Shown: piece after piece, positions 27,874-36,965 of the stretch | Layout: every line of letters starts with the position of its first letter | Numbering within the stretch: position 1 is the first letter of the stretch | Assembly: GCF_001584145.1 (NCBI RefSeq) | Contig: NZ_CP013232.1 | Span: forward strand, 2,418,001-2,482,000 | DNA: 64,000 nt | DNA from: Collimonas fungivorans | GTDB lineage: Bacteria; Pseudomonadota; Gammaproteobacteria; Burkholderiales; Burkholderiaceae_D | Reading direction: 5' to 3' | Notes under the pieces: generated by a model | The model's database searches: none | The model's input: only the letters and a program-made list of their open reading frames with translations | Told to the model about the DNA's origin: nothing | Position numbers and translations under genes: made by a program

Positions 27874-28056
27874 TCAATCCATCAAGTCTGTAGCAAATCC
27901 ATTTAGCTCTTTAAGCTCCATCTTGTGTATCTTTCTCCTGACCTCATTGGCTTGGGAAACTCCGACCTGCTCTTTAGCCAAAGCCAGCAAGTCGAAACGC
28001 CAATCCCTGGAATATCTGATACTTGCTATACGCGAAGCAGTAAGTATTTTACTAGC
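27874..28056 (-). pseudogene. C-terminal remnant of an unidentified gene downstream of tRNA-Ser
   Basis: An open frame of 60 codons without a start codon reads ASKILTASR...EQVGVSQANEVRRKIHKM... to a stop at 27874-27876. Upstream of it the frame has stops. The composition, rich in charged helices, is protein-like and unlike a random frame. It looks like the tail of a decayed gene, such as a mobile-element gene, but I do not recognise the family. The rest of 27866-28267 is AT-rich and I see nothing else in it. Confidence 0.35.
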
Positions 28057-28267
28057 TCAAATGCACTGTATTTATAGACAGTATATTTGATTTGCAAAAT
28101 CTGCCTTGGGCAATAAAAATACATCAGAGTCAGTTTCGCAAGGTTGATCTGTGGCAAGCTTACTCAGTTATTTCTACGGATCAATTGGCATCAAATAAGC
28201 CTATGGTGAGCAATTGTGCAATCGAAAATTATACAAAACCTGATGTTTGCCTTTGCCTGAAAATTTT

Positions 28268-28624
28268 ATGCGTCTGAAAACAATCACGATTTCCATCGCT
28301 GTAAGTTTGCTCACTGCGGCTTGTATTACGCCATTGAACAACGTAGTAATAACAAAAGCCAAGACCAAGCCATCTACCTGTGGACGCCCCCGCTATCCGC
28401 GAGCCTCTTTGGTTGCCAATGAAACCGGAGTTGTAGACGTGAGCCTGCATGTCTCCAAAGAAGGGCGGGTTATAGAAACAAAAATCGTGAGTTCTAGTGG
28501 ATATAAAAGGTTGGATTCAACAGCTGCTGACGCAATGAGAGCGTGCGAATTTGTATCTGCCACAGAGAATGGGGTGGCGGTTGATTCGTGGGTGACGATG
28601 AGATGGATATGGAACACTAAATAA
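28268..28624 (+). CDS. Lipoprotein with TonB C-terminal-like domain
   Basis: A 118-residue protein from the ATG at 28268. Residues 1-19 form a lipoprotein signal with the lipobox LLTAAC. The remaining part resembles a TonB C-terminal domain: RPRYPRASLVANETGVVDVSLHVSKEGRVIETKIVSSSGYKRLDSTAADAMRACEF. Such stand-alone domains, anchored as lipoproteins, are common in Burkholderiales and their role is unclear; it has no N-terminal TonB helix. Codon use is AT-richer than its neighbours, which fits the island after tRNA-Ser. Confidence 0.7.
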   Translation: MRLKTITISIAVSLLTAACITPLNNVVITKAKTKPSTCGRPRYPRASLVANETGVVDVSLHVSKEGRVIETKIVSSSGYKRLDSTAADAMRACEFVSATENGVAVDSWVTMRWIWNTK

Positions 28625-28787
28625 AAACGGTGAATGCCGATACTGTCTACTTGATTGACGTGGATTGCAGACATCATCAGTCAACTAGGTCCTCCCGGCC
28701 AGCTTATTGACCTGAACGCTGGCGTGAAATATCCCTGTCACATCTTTCGGCTATCGTCGACGTTTAATCCACTCTGGATAACTTCGT

Positions 28788-29366
28788 ATGACAGCGTCGC
28801 GAGCTCATTTATTGTCCGCAGTTTTTACCAAGACTGCAAAAGGCCGTGAGGAAATTGCGCAGCGCACATTTGGTTTATCGGCCCGCCAGCGTAGCATTCT
28901 CATCGTGATGGATGGAACGAAGAATCTGGATGCGCTGAAGGGAGTAATGCCGCAGAATGAATTGGACGATATCGTTTCTGTCCTGTCAACACATCTTTTT
29001 ATCACTTTGTCAGGGGCAGAGCTCAAAGAGGTGCAAGAGATTTCTGTTGGAAAATCTTTCGGATATGCTCCGTTTTCCGCGCAAGAATCAATCGGCGTTA
29101 CGCCGCGACGAGCAGAAAATACGCTGACTCAAGATGATGCCAAAATCAGAGAAATCAAAGATTTCATGACCACGACGGCGCACACGTATCTCGGTTTACT
29201 TGCGGCTGATCTCATACAACAGATTGAACGCGCTAAAACATCTACCTCATTGAGGACAGTCGTTGGGCAATGGCACATGGCCTTACGCGGCTCCAAGCAC
29301 GGGAATCGGTTTGCTGGTCCGTATCTTGACCAAGTCTCCGCAGCTCTGGCTGCGAATGAAGAGTAA
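28788..29366 (+). CDS. Hypothetical protein, 192 residues
   Basis: Not recognised with certainty. The N-terminal half (AKGREEIAQRTFGLSARQRSILIVMDGTKNLDAL, then a helix and LSTHLFITL) has the look of a small winged-helix-like or regulatory domain seen in other betaproteobacterial proteins. The C-terminal half is helical and charged. No signal peptide or membrane segment. It stands alone with a weak ribosome site (GGA) and AT-richer codon use. The 160 bases between it and the lipoprotein gene hold nothing recognisable. Confidence 0.6.
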   Translation: MTASRAHLLSAVFTKTAKGREEIAQRTFGLSARQRSILIVMDGTKNLDALKGVMPQNELDDIVSVLSTHLFITLSGAELKEVQEISVGKSFGYAPFSAQESIGVTPRRAENTLTQDDAKIREIKDFMTTTAHTYLGLLAADLIQQIERAKTSTSLRTVVGQWHMALRGSKHGNRFAGPYLDQVSAALAANEE

Positions 29367-29414
29367 CTTCGTCTGGATTGCTTACTCAATAAGACGAATC
29401 AAGTCGTACGAAAA

Positions 29415-29876
29415 TCAAGGTTTGGCATCGGAAGCGACGGCTTCCGCAACCGCTTGCAAATGTTCCAGCAACTTGATGGCCGCCGACAGCTGCTGCTTGT
29501 CTACATCGGCCAGCAGCTCTTTGCGGAAAGCATCCGCTTCCGCTTTCACCTTGCCGTATAACTGCTGGCCAGCCTTGGTCAGCACCACCAGCTTGACGCG
29601 CCGGTCGTGCGGCGACGGCTCGCGCACCACCAATTCCAGCTTCACCAGGCGGTCAATCGTCGCTACCATCGAAGCCGCTTCGATGCCGACCCGGTTCGCC
29701 AGCTCGATCTGCGACAGCGGTTCGCCGGCCTTGGCCGCGACCGCGACGGCAGTCCAGCTGGCCTGGCTCAATCCCAGGTATTTAAGGCGCCGGTCGACAG
29801 CCAGCTTCCAGGCGCGCGCCGTGTTATGCAGGGCGCTGGAGAAGTGTTCTTCTAGCGTATTCGAATTCGAAGCCAT
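29415..29876 (-). CDS. MarR family transcriptional regulator
   Basis: A 153-residue winged-helix regulator. The order of elements is the MarR one: an N-terminal dimerisation helix (LEEHFSSALHNTARAWKLAVDRRL), a recognition region (LSQIELANRVGIEAASMVATIDRLVKLELV), and the wing REPSPHDRRVKLVVLT with the conserved D-R-R. It is a clear paralogue of the divergent MarR gene at 30066, sharing most motifs. It lies divergent from the efflux operon and might also regulate it. Confidence 0.92.
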   Translation of the reverse strand: MASNSNTLEEHFSSALHNTARAWKLAVDRRLKYLGLSQASWTAVAVAAKAGEPLSQIELANRVGIEAASMVATIDRLVKLELVVREPSPHDRRVKLVVLTKAGQQLYGKVKAEADAFRKELLADVDKQQLSAAIKLLEHLQAVAEAVASDAKP

Positions 29877-30019
29877 CTAATTTCTGGTTGCCTGTTTAAT
29901 TGCACAGTCTAGCAGAATGCGCCGGCGCGCCGCCCCCTGATCATGTCCGGCGGCCTTGCCTCGATTCACGAAAAGAAATCTTAAAAGGCTTGTTTTCCAT
30001 AAAAAAGCACACTACAATT

Positions 30020-30043
30020 TTAGTTAGATAACTAATGATTAGT
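30020..30043. promoter_or_regulatory. Overlapping palindromes, probable MarR operator
   Basis: TTAGTTA-GA-TAACTAA (30020-30035) is a perfect palindrome. ACTAA-TGA-TTAGT (30031-30043) overlaps it, giving three half-sites. Inverted AT-rich repeats of this size near the promoter are typical MarR-family operators. It lies 23 bases before the MarR start at 30066, so it could autoregulate the MarR-efflux operon. Confidence 0.55.
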
Positions 30044-30065
30044 TGTATTATTATTAGGATTGAAA

Positions 30066-30500
30066 TTGTTGACCTTGGAAGAACGTTTCACGGCAGCGCT
30101 GCATAATGCGGCCCGCTGCTGGCGCCAGGCACTGGATCGTCACCTCAAATCCCTGGGTGTAGGGCAGGCCGGCTGGATGGCGATTGCCATGATTGCCAAG
30201 GCCGGGCAGCCGCAGTCGCAAACCGAGTTGGCGAACAAGCTCGGGGTTGAAGATCCGACCATGATGTCGATGATAGACCGGCTGGTGAAAGCAGGATTGG
30301 TGGTGCGCCAGCCGTCGGCAACCGACCGCCGCGTCAAGCTGGCGGTGCTGACCGCGGACGGCCTCGCGCTTTACCGCAGGGTGAAAACCGAGGCGGACGC
30401 GTTCCGCATCAAGTTCCTGGCGGAGGTCGACAAGGAAACATTGCGCAGCGCCACCGAAATGCTGGAAGCGCTGGATGCGGCGGCGGAGGAAAAGCCATGA
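30066..30500 (+). CDS. MarR family transcriptional regulator of the efflux operon
   Basis: A MarR regulator of about 144 residues. There is no ATG near the N-terminus; TTG codons at 30060, 30066 and 30069 are possible, and AGGA at 30056-30059 best fits 30066. It shares with its divergent paralogue the helix FTAALHNAARCWRQALDRHLKSLG, the recognition helix SQTELANKLGVEDPTMMSMIDRLV and the wing RQPSATDRRVKLAVLT. Its stop overlaps the start of the MFS gene by four bases (ATGA), so it is the first gene of a regulator-pump operon and probably represses it. Confidence 0.9.
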   Translation: MLTLEERFTAALHNAARCWRQALDRHLKSLGVGQAGWMAIAMIAKAGQPQSQTELANKLGVEDPTMMSMIDRLVKAGLVVRQPSATDRRVKLAVLTADGLALYRRVKTEADAFRIKFLAEVDKETLRSATEMLEALDAAAEEKP

Positions 30501-32062
30501 GCGGCACGGCGGCCGTAGCCGGGCCTGAAGCCTCCGGAGATCCAATCAATCGCCGCATGATTACGATTTTCATCATGCTGGCGACCATCATCCAGGCGCT
30601 GGACGGCACCATCGCCAACGTCGCCTTGCCGCACATGCAAGGCAGCTTGTCGGCATCGCAGGACCAGATTACCTGGGTGCTGACTTCCTACATCGTGGCA
30701 GCGGCGATTACCACGCCGCTCACCGGCTGGCTGTGCGACCGTTTCGGCCAGAAGAATATTTTCCTGGTTTCCATTGCCGGCTTTACCGTCGCTTCGATGG
30801 CGTGCGGCGTCTCGATGTCGCTGGCGCAGATTGTCGCCGCGCGTTTGCTGCAGGGCGTGTTCGGCGCGGCGCTGGTGCCGCTGTCGCAGGCGGTGCTGCT
30901 GGATATCAATCCGCGTGAAAAACATGGTTCAGCGATGGCGGTATGGGGCATGGGCGTGATGATAGGCCCTATCCTCGGTCCGACCCTGGGCGGCTGGCTG
31001 ACCGACAGCTACAACTGGCGCTGGGTGTTTTTCATCAACGTGCCGATCGGCTCGCTGGCCTTTTACGGCATCTTGAAATACATACGCGCTACCACTGCGG
31101 CGCGCCGCATGAGTTTCGACATGTTCGGTTTCGCTACGCTTAGCATCGCCATCGGCGCTTTGCAGATGCTGCTTGACCGCGGCGAGCAGAACGACTGGTT
31201 CGCCGCCCGCGAGACCTGGATCGAAGCGATTGTGCTGACGATGAGTTTTTGTTATTTCCTGGCGCATACCGCACTGCGGCCTGCCGGCAAGTCCTTTTTT
31301 GATTACCGGTTGCTGAAGAACTCCAATTACGTGACCGGCTTGCTGTTCATCTTCATCGTCGGCCTGGTGCTGTTCGCCACCCGTGCGCTGACGCCGGCTA
31401 TGCTGCAGGCCCTGATGGGCTATCCGGCGAAAGTCGCCGGCCTGGTGACCGCGCCGAGCGGCTTCGGCACCATGCTGGCGATGCTGGTGGTGGGGCGGCT
31501 GGTGGGCAAGGTGGATTTCCGGGTGCTGCTGGCGATCGGCTTTTCCGTCACGGCGTTCTCGCTGTGGCAGATGTCGCGTTACACGCTGGTGCTGTCGCCC
31601 AGCGACATCGTCTGGCCGGGCGTGATCCAGGGAATCGGCCTGGGCCTGGTGTTCGTGCCGCTGAGCGCGGCGACGTTTGCCACGCTGACGCCGGAAATGC
31701 GCGCCGAAGGCACTGCTATCTACAGCCTGATCCGCAATATCGGCAGCAGTATCGGGATCGCGCTGGTGCAGACTTTGTTGGTGCGCAATACCCAAGTCGC
31801 GCACTCGTCGCTGGTGGAGAAAATATCCGGCGCCAGTCCTGCCTACCAGGATGCGATGGTGGCCTCGACCTACAACCTGGCGACGCCAAGCGGCCTGGCG
31901 GTGATCAACGACGAGGTCACCCGGCAAGCGTCGATGATCGCCTATGTCAACGATTTCTGGCTGATGCTGATCATGACTTTGCTGGTGATCCCGTTGCTGC
32001 TGCTGATCCGTCCGCCAAAAACCAGCATGCCGGTGGCAATGGACCACGCGGCGATGGAGTAA
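30497..32062 (+). CDS. EmrB-type MFS multidrug efflux permease (DHA2, 14 segments)
   Basis: A 521-residue inner-membrane pump of the DHA2 family with fourteen membrane segments. Residues 20-60 (MLATIIQALDGTIANVALPHMQGSLSASQDQITWVLTSYIVAAAI) are diagnostic of EmrB: the motif D1 LDxTIVNVALP in its ALDGTIANVALP form. LTGWLCDRFGQKN is the MFS loop motif A. It uses the proton gradient to expel compounds together with the EmrA-like adaptor and outer-membrane channel encoded next. Confidence 0.94.
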   Translation: MSGTAAVAGPEASGDPINRRMITIFIMLATIIQALDGTIANVALPHMQGSLSASQDQITWVLTSYIVAAAITTPLTGWLCDRFGQKNIFLVSIAGFTVASMACGVSMSLAQIVAARLLQGVFGAALVPLSQAVLLDINPREKHGSAMAVWGMGVMIGPILGPTLGGWLTDSYNWRWVFFINVPIGSLAFYGILKYIRATTAARRMSFDMFGFATLSIAIGALQMLLDRGEQNDWFAARETWIEAIVLTMSFCYFLAHTALRPAGKSFFDYRLLKNSNYVTGLLFIFIVGLVLFATRALTPAMLQALMGYPAKVAGLVTAPSGFGTMLAMLVVGRLVGKVDFRVLLAIGFSVTAFSLWQMSRYTLVLSPSDIVWPGVIQGIGLGLVFVPLSAATFATLTPEMRAEGTAIYSLIRNIGSSIGIALVQTLLVRNTQVAHSSLVEKISGASPAYQDAMVASTYNLATPSGLAVINDEVTRQASMIAYVNDFWLMLIMTLLVIPLLLLIRPPKTSMPVAMDHAAME

Positions 32063-32066
32063 GCGC

Positions 32067-33575
32067 ATGCGCCCACCGTTAACCAAAACCATTCTTCAAT
32101 TCGGAGAAAAACTCGCTGTGCATATATCGACATTAAAACCGCTTGTCCTGTCGTTGGCGATTGCGCTGGCGGTTGCTGCCTGCGCTACCGTCCCGCCTGA
32201 CCGCAATACCTATCCGCAGCAGGACCTGGCCAAAGTGCAGCTGGCGTCGGACATCAAGCTGGCCAGCGAAGGCTGGCCGGATAAACAATGGTGGACCCGC
32301 TACGGCGATCCGCAGCTCAATCGCCTGGTGACGCAAGCGCTGGCTGCCAGCCCGACGCTGGAAATCGCCGCCGCCCGCATCGACTCGGCGCGCACCACAC
32401 TGGCGTTCAACCGCGCCGACAAGGGCGCTAACGTCAATCTGAATGTAGAAGGAACTCGCCAGCGCTATTCCAGCAACGGCCTGTTTCCGGCGCCGATAGG
32501 CGGCGCTTATTACACTGAAGCGATAGTGCAGGTGCAAGCCAGTTATGACTTCGACTGGTGGGGCAAACACCGGGCACAGATCGCCGCCGCGCTGGGCGAG
32601 GTGAATGCGCAGCGGGCCGACTATGCGCAGGCGGAACAGTTGCTGGCCGCCGCTACTGCGCAAAGCTACTTCAGCCTGCAAGGCGGCTGGGCCCGGCTGG
32701 CAAACCTGCGTCAGACAATCGTCACCCAAACCGACATCGTTGCCGATACTGCCAGGCGCGTTGCGCACGGGTTGGTGGCGATAGACCAGCAGCGCATGGC
32801 GGAGAGCGAACTCGGCACCCTGAACAAGCAGGCCGCGCAACTCGAGGCGCAGACAGCTGCCGAGCGTGAAGCGCTGCGCGCACTGGTGGCCGGCGACAGT
32901 AATGCACTGGCCGACCTCAAGCCGCAGCAGCTGACCGGAATCCGACACGCGCTGCCGGCCCGGCTGGGCATGGAACTGCTGGCGCGCCGGCCGGACTTGC
33001 AGGCAGCACACTGGCGGGTGGAAGCATCGCTGAGCCGGATCGAAGCAACCCAGGCGGCGTTTTACCCCGACATCAACCTGAGCGCTTCGGCCGGGCTGGA
33101 TTCGATTTCCATGGGTAATTTGCTGAGTGCGGCCAGCCGCACCCTGTTCCTGGGTCCGACCTTGTCGCTGCCGCTGTTTGACAGCAAGCGCCTGGATGCG
33201 CGCATCGAGTCTTCCCGTTCCGAGCGCAACGGACTGATCGCTGACTATAACCAGAGCGTGCTGAACGCGGTGCGCGACGTGGCGCAGCAGGCCATCAGCG
33301 TGCGCGGCCTGGAGAGCCAGATCGGCCGCCAGGACGAGGTGATGCGGGCCAGCCGCGACCTGCTGCAAACCGCGCAGGCAAAGTTCAGGCAGGGGCTGGC
33401 CGATCGCAACGCGGTGCTGAACGCCGGTTTGTCCTTGTCGCGGCAAGAAGATGAAAACCTGCAGCTGCACAGCCAGCAGTTGCTGGCGGAGGTGTCGCTG
33501 ATCAAGGCCCTGGGCGGCGGTTACCGCATCGACAGCGCTGCCCATGACGCGGCACTTACTCGGATCTCAAAATAA
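32067..33575 (+). CDS. NodT-family outer-membrane efflux lipoprotein
   Basis: A 502-residue TolC-like channel of the NodT/OprM lineage. The N-terminal region contains a hydrophobic signal and the lipobox LAVAAC at about residue 33-38, so it is lipid-anchored. Two repeated OEP domains follow, with WWTRYGDPQLNRLV, YDFDWWGKHRA and the late GPTLSLPLFDSKRLDARIESSRSE. Only four bases separate it from the MFS gene. A GTG at 32118 is an alternative start that would leave a shorter signal. It forms the outer-membrane exit of the pump. Confidence 0.92.
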   Translation: MRPPLTKTILQFGEKLAVHISTLKPLVLSLAIALAVAACATVPPDRNTYPQQDLAKVQLASDIKLASEGWPDKQWWTRYGDPQLNRLVTQALAASPTLEIAAARIDSARTTLAFNRADKGANVNLNVEGTRQRYSSNGLFPAPIGGAYYTEAIVQVQASYDFDWWGKHRAQIAAALGEVNAQRADYAQAEQLLAAATAQSYFSLQGGWARLANLRQTIVTQTDIVADTARRVAHGLVAIDQQRMAESELGTLNKQAAQLEAQTAAEREALRALVAGDSNALADLKPQQLTGIRHALPARLGMELLARRPDLQAAHWRVEASLSRIEATQAAFYPDINLSASAGLDSISMGNLLSAASRTLFLGPTLSLPLFDSKRLDARIESSRSERNGLIADYNQSVLNAVRDVAQQAISVRGLESQIGRQDEVMRASRDLLQTAQAKFRQGLADRNAVLNAGLSLSRQEDENLQLHSQQLLAEVSLIKALGGGYRIDSAAHDAALTRISK

Positions 33576-33590
33576 AACGGAACATTCGCA

Positions 33591-34748
33591 ATGACCACAG
33601 TTACTCAAGACTTACCCAATTCCCGCAAACGCAAGCTCGTATTGCTGGGCATGACCCTGGTGTTCATCCTGATCGGGATCGCTTACGCCATCTATTACGT
33701 GCTGGTGTTGTCGAAAGAGATGGATACCGACAACGCTTACGTCGGCGGCAACCTGGTCAACCTGACTTCGCAGGTGTCGGGCAACGTGCAGGAAATCCGC
33801 GCCGATGAAACCCAGATGGTGCAAGCCGGTGCGGAACTGATCAAGCTTGATCCTATCGATGCCGACGTCGCGTTGAGCCAGGCCGATGCGCGCCTCGGCA
33901 CGACAGTGCGGCAGTTGCGCGAACGCTACTCGAATGTGGCGCAGTACGATGCCACCATAGAGCAGCGCAAGCTGGTCCTGCAGGATGCCGGCGACGACCT
34001 GGCGCGCCGCCTGCCGCTGGCGGCAGATCACACCGTGTCCGGCGAAGACGTCGCCCATGCGCGGCAAGCCGTAGCCAACGCCAAGGCCTCGCTTGAGGTG
34101 GCGATCAAGCAGGCGGATGCGAATCGCGCCGGGATAGCCGGCGTCAGCCTCGAACAGCATCCCGGCATATTGGCGGCCAAGGCCGATTTTGTGCAGGCCT
34201 GGCTTGCCGTGCGGCGCAACGCGATATTGGCGCCGGTGGCGGGTTATGTGGCAAAACGCAGTGTGCAGGTCGGCAACCGGGTCACGCCAGGCACTGCCAT
34301 GATGTCGATCGTGCCGCTGGACCAGTTATGGGTGGATGCCAATTTCAAGGAATCCGAACTCAGGGACATCCGCGTCGGCCAGAGCGCCAGCATAGAAGCC
34401 GATGTGTATGGCGGCAAAGTGGTTTACCACGGCAAGGTGCTGGGCTTGTCGGCCGGCACCGGCAGCGCCTTCTCGCTGCTGCCGGCGCAGAATGCGACCG
34501 GCAACTGGATCAAGGTGGTGCAACGGGTGCCGGTGCGGATTTCGCTGGATGCCGGTGAGCTGGAAAAACACCCGTTACGGGTGGGGCTGTCGACTGTCGT
34601 CACGGTCGACGTCAGTCGTACGGATGGCCCGATGCTGGGAATGGCCATGCCAGCAGCGCCTGTGTATTCCACAAAGACGCTGAGCCAACCGGTGCCGGAG
34701 GCGGAAGCCGCGGCGGATGCAATCGTCAAGAAAAACCTGGCCAGGTAA
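33591..34748 (+). CDS. EmrA-type HlyD family periplasmic adaptor
   Basis: A 385-residue membrane-fusion protein with one N-terminal membrane helix (residues 17-40), the biotinyl-lipoyl-like part TDNAYVGGNLVNLTSQVSGNVQEIRADETQMVQAGAELIKLD, a coiled-coil hairpin at about 90-190 and a beta-barrel domain ending with GLSTVVTVDVSRTDG. It links the MFS pump to the outer-membrane channel. The order MarR, EmrB, NodT-channel, EmrA with short gaps indicates a single operon for an EmrAB-TolC-like tripartite system. Confidence 0.94.
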   Translation: MTTVTQDLPNSRKRKLVLLGMTLVFILIGIAYAIYYVLVLSKEMDTDNAYVGGNLVNLTSQVSGNVQEIRADETQMVQAGAELIKLDPIDADVALSQADARLGTTVRQLRERYSNVAQYDATIEQRKLVLQDAGDDLARRLPLAADHTVSGEDVAHARQAVANAKASLEVAIKQADANRAGIAGVSLEQHPGILAAKADFVQAWLAVRRNAILAPVAGYVAKRSVQVGNRVTPGTAMMSIVPLDQLWVDANFKESELRDIRVGQSASIEADVYGGKVVYHGKVLGLSAGTGSAFSLLPAQNATGNWIKVVQRVPVRISLDAGELEKHPLRVGLSTVVTVDVSRTDGPMLGMAMPAAPVYSTKTLSQPVPEAEAAADAIVKKNLAR

Positions 34749-34798
34749 GGCCGGCCGCAGCGGCGCCGATGGCCCAATTAATTCAAGGAGGAATGAAA

Positions 34799-35236
34799 AT
34801 GAATCCTCAACATCAATCCAAGCTGGCAGGCGATCTGCCGCAAATCGCCGATGAAGCGCTTCTGTATCCGGAAGAAAAGATCGGCGTCAGCAAAATCGAG
34901 GTGAAGCAGGCAAGCATGCAGTTGACGGCCATTCTCGGCGGTTTTGTCGAGGTAGATCGGCTACTGCTGGCCTGGGGCGCAAAAACCGACGAGCCGATTG
35001 CCTGCGCATTCGAGGTGACCTTCCTGGATGGCTATAAATTGGAAGGAGTCTATGAATACTGCTGTAAAACCGCCAAACGGCTGTCTCTCAGCAATTTCAT
35101 CCGCTCTTGCCTGTTGAAGCCGCAACTTGAAAACGCAGCTGATCGCAAACAAAAATTCAAACGTGTGGTGGACCGCGCCGGAGAGATAGCCGGCGTATCT
35201 GTGCTCGATCATTATGAAATCGAGCGTACCGGGTGA
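34799..35236 (+). CDS. Hypothetical protein, 145 residues
   Basis: Not recognised. ATG 34799 has a very strong AAGGAGG seven bases upstream; an earlier ATG at 34793 is too close to it. The protein is soluble, without signal peptide or membrane segment, alpha-beta mixed, with a cysteine-rich patch (EYCCKTAKR and SCLLKP). It follows the efflux operon by 50 bases in the same orientation and may be cotranscribed. I cannot name a role. Confidence 0.65.
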   Translation: MNPQHQSKLAGDLPQIADEALLYPEEKIGVSKIEVKQASMQLTAILGGFVEVDRLLLAWGAKTDEPIACAFEVTFLDGYKLEGVYEYCCKTAKRLSLSNFIRSCLLKPQLENAADRKQKFKRVVDRAGEIAGVSVLDHYEIERTG

Positions 35237-35289
35237 CGACGATGCAATGCTACGGACTGCTCAGGGCTGCTACCTGTAATTAATTCGCT

Positions 35290-35465
35290 GATCCCGTTTG
35301 GCGAGTTTCAGCAACCGTACGCCTTGCGTCCGTTAAGCCACCGATAACGTCCGCCGCGCGGCCCGGTATGGCAAGTTGCGTCTTGGGAGGTGCGGCGCCG
35401 GAACTGCCAGGGTGCCACTGGATGCGGGGCGGACCATAATCCTCTCCTGCTGTCGCGCGCCATTG
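35290..35465 (-). pseudogene. Second copy of the thermonuclease gene 3' end
   Basis: This segment matches 38571-38747, the end of the thermonuclease gene and 20 bases beyond, with roughly 15 differences in 176 bases by eye (about 91-92% identity). The reading frame is kept: it ends WQFRRRTSQDATC...GRKAYGC and stop at 35308-35310, as in the intact gene. Homology stops sharply after 35465, so the catalytic part is absent. Both copies have the same orientation and they flank the hypothetical and GH54 genes. Confidence 0.8.
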
Positions 35466-36110
35466 AACTGCGTAAGCATGGTGTTTTGTTTTCCCATCCA
35501 GTGTACGGTCCGTCTGGCTACGGCGTGACTTGGAATCGTTCAATGAGCGTCTTTCGGCGCGGTCCTCCACTTGCCTGGTCAGCGTCGGCCGCAACTATTA
35601 TTCGTTGCCGTGCGGTCGGTGCGCCACCAGTTGCCATCGGCCCTTGCCCGCTGCAGTAACTGACCCTGCGGGCATCGCCTGGCAGCCCCACTCCGGACGA
35701 ACCTGGAAAATAAAGTTGTAGACAATCGAGTTTGAAGACCCGCTGCCCAAGCCTTTGTGCAACGCGGTGATGTTACCGGCGATCAGATTCATGCGATACC
35801 GGTGCAGGCTAAACCTTAAGTCTAACAAGCGCTTTGTTCTTTGATGAGTACATCTCGCTCTGGTTTACCGATCCGTTTAAGGATCATAGAAGACACTACC
35901 GATAAGAAAATGGATATCAATCCGATGCAACATGTGATTGGCTTCCTGAAAAGATGATTGCTAATATTGCCCAAGAGCAATCGACTGGAGCGATGGCGAT
36001 AGTCGGGCTTTTGTGGAGGTTGATTCTGGCACCCGAACTGAATGCGTCTCCAGCGGTAATTGTTCGGTGTAAATGGTCACTGGAAGCTCAGCAAAGAAAG
36101 AAAACAAGAA
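35466..36110. other. Intergenic stretch without a supported gene
   Basis: About 640 bases between the nuclease fragment and the next gene. Short open frames occur on both strands but none has a ribosome site, a family motif or convincing codon use. It may be decayed sequence linked to the duplication. Confidence 0.5.
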
Positions 36111-36737
36111 ATGTCTGTTGCTCAAAAAGTATTCTCGGGATTTTGCATGATTGCCGCGGCGTGCCTGTGCTTTTACCTGCTGACAGCCGCTGATCAACCA
36201 GACAGCGCCGAACTCACGCTGACAAGCGCCCGGCAATCGGACGGCGCCATGCCATTGCCGCAGTCCGATGCCAAGTTCCAGTCAACGGCGGATTCTTCAG
36301 ATGAAGGCAACCTGCGTTGCGCCGACATGGCGCTGAGCAACCCATACGGGCGGGGCGCCTCGAACTGTTTGAATGATCCCGAACCGTCGGTCCCTGCCGC
36401 GGATGGAGACGCGAAGATCTTGCGCGCCAAACTGGATCTGGTATGGCCATGCCAGGGAATCCAGCAACCGAGCGCGGCATCGTCTGAATGCACCAAGATC
36501 AACGCCGACGCGGCAAGTCTGGTCAGGCAGCTCGAAACGCTGGCAGAGCGGGGCGACAGCCAAGCTCGCACCGATCTGTCGAATCTGGTGCAGAGCCGGA
36601 AAAAAAGCGCTACCGGTGAATATTTAGATGCGCTTGCCCATGCAGAAGCCCGGATCTCGCACGGGTCGATCAGTGGCGGAATCGAAGCGGAGAAACAGAT
36701 TTCTCGGCCGCCCCCGGCTTCCGCCGACGGTGCATGA
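36111..36737 (+). CDS. Hypothetical exported or membrane-anchored protein, 208 residues
   Basis: No recognised family. From ATG 36111 the protein starts MSVAQKVFSGFCMIAAACLCFYLLTAAD, a hydrophobic segment that is either a signal anchor or an uncleaved signal peptide. The rest is hydrophilic and low in order, with four cysteines (in CADMALSN, NCLND, WPCQG, ECTKI) that may form disulfides in the periplasm, and a helical segment around 135-180. The ribosome site is weak (AAGAA). It precedes the GH54 gene by 228 bases within the segment bracketed by the nuclease copies. Confidence 0.55.
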   Translation: MSVAQKVFSGFCMIAAACLCFYLLTAADQPDSAELTLTSARQSDGAMPLPQSDAKFQSTADSSDEGNLRCADMALSNPYGRGASNCLNDPEPSVPAADGDAKILRAKLDLVWPCQGIQQPSAASSECTKINADAASLVRQLETLAERGDSQARTDLSNLVQSRKKSATGEYLDALAHAEARISHGSISGGIEAEKQISRPPPASADGA

Positions 36738-36965
36738 CTCGTGGACGACACAAGGGTATTTCGCTTACCTGAGACCAAGCTGACGCGGTCCGCTCAAACC
36801 GAGGTATGGCGGGTTTGCCGGCATCGGCTCACTTCATCGACGTTCACATTATTAGGCACTCAACACAATACGTTTTTGCTGCAATGGATTTTACGGGGAA
36901 GTAATGGCCTGTGGAATGGAGTGTCGAGAGACATGGTATCGAAGTAAATAACTATGGAGACTGAA

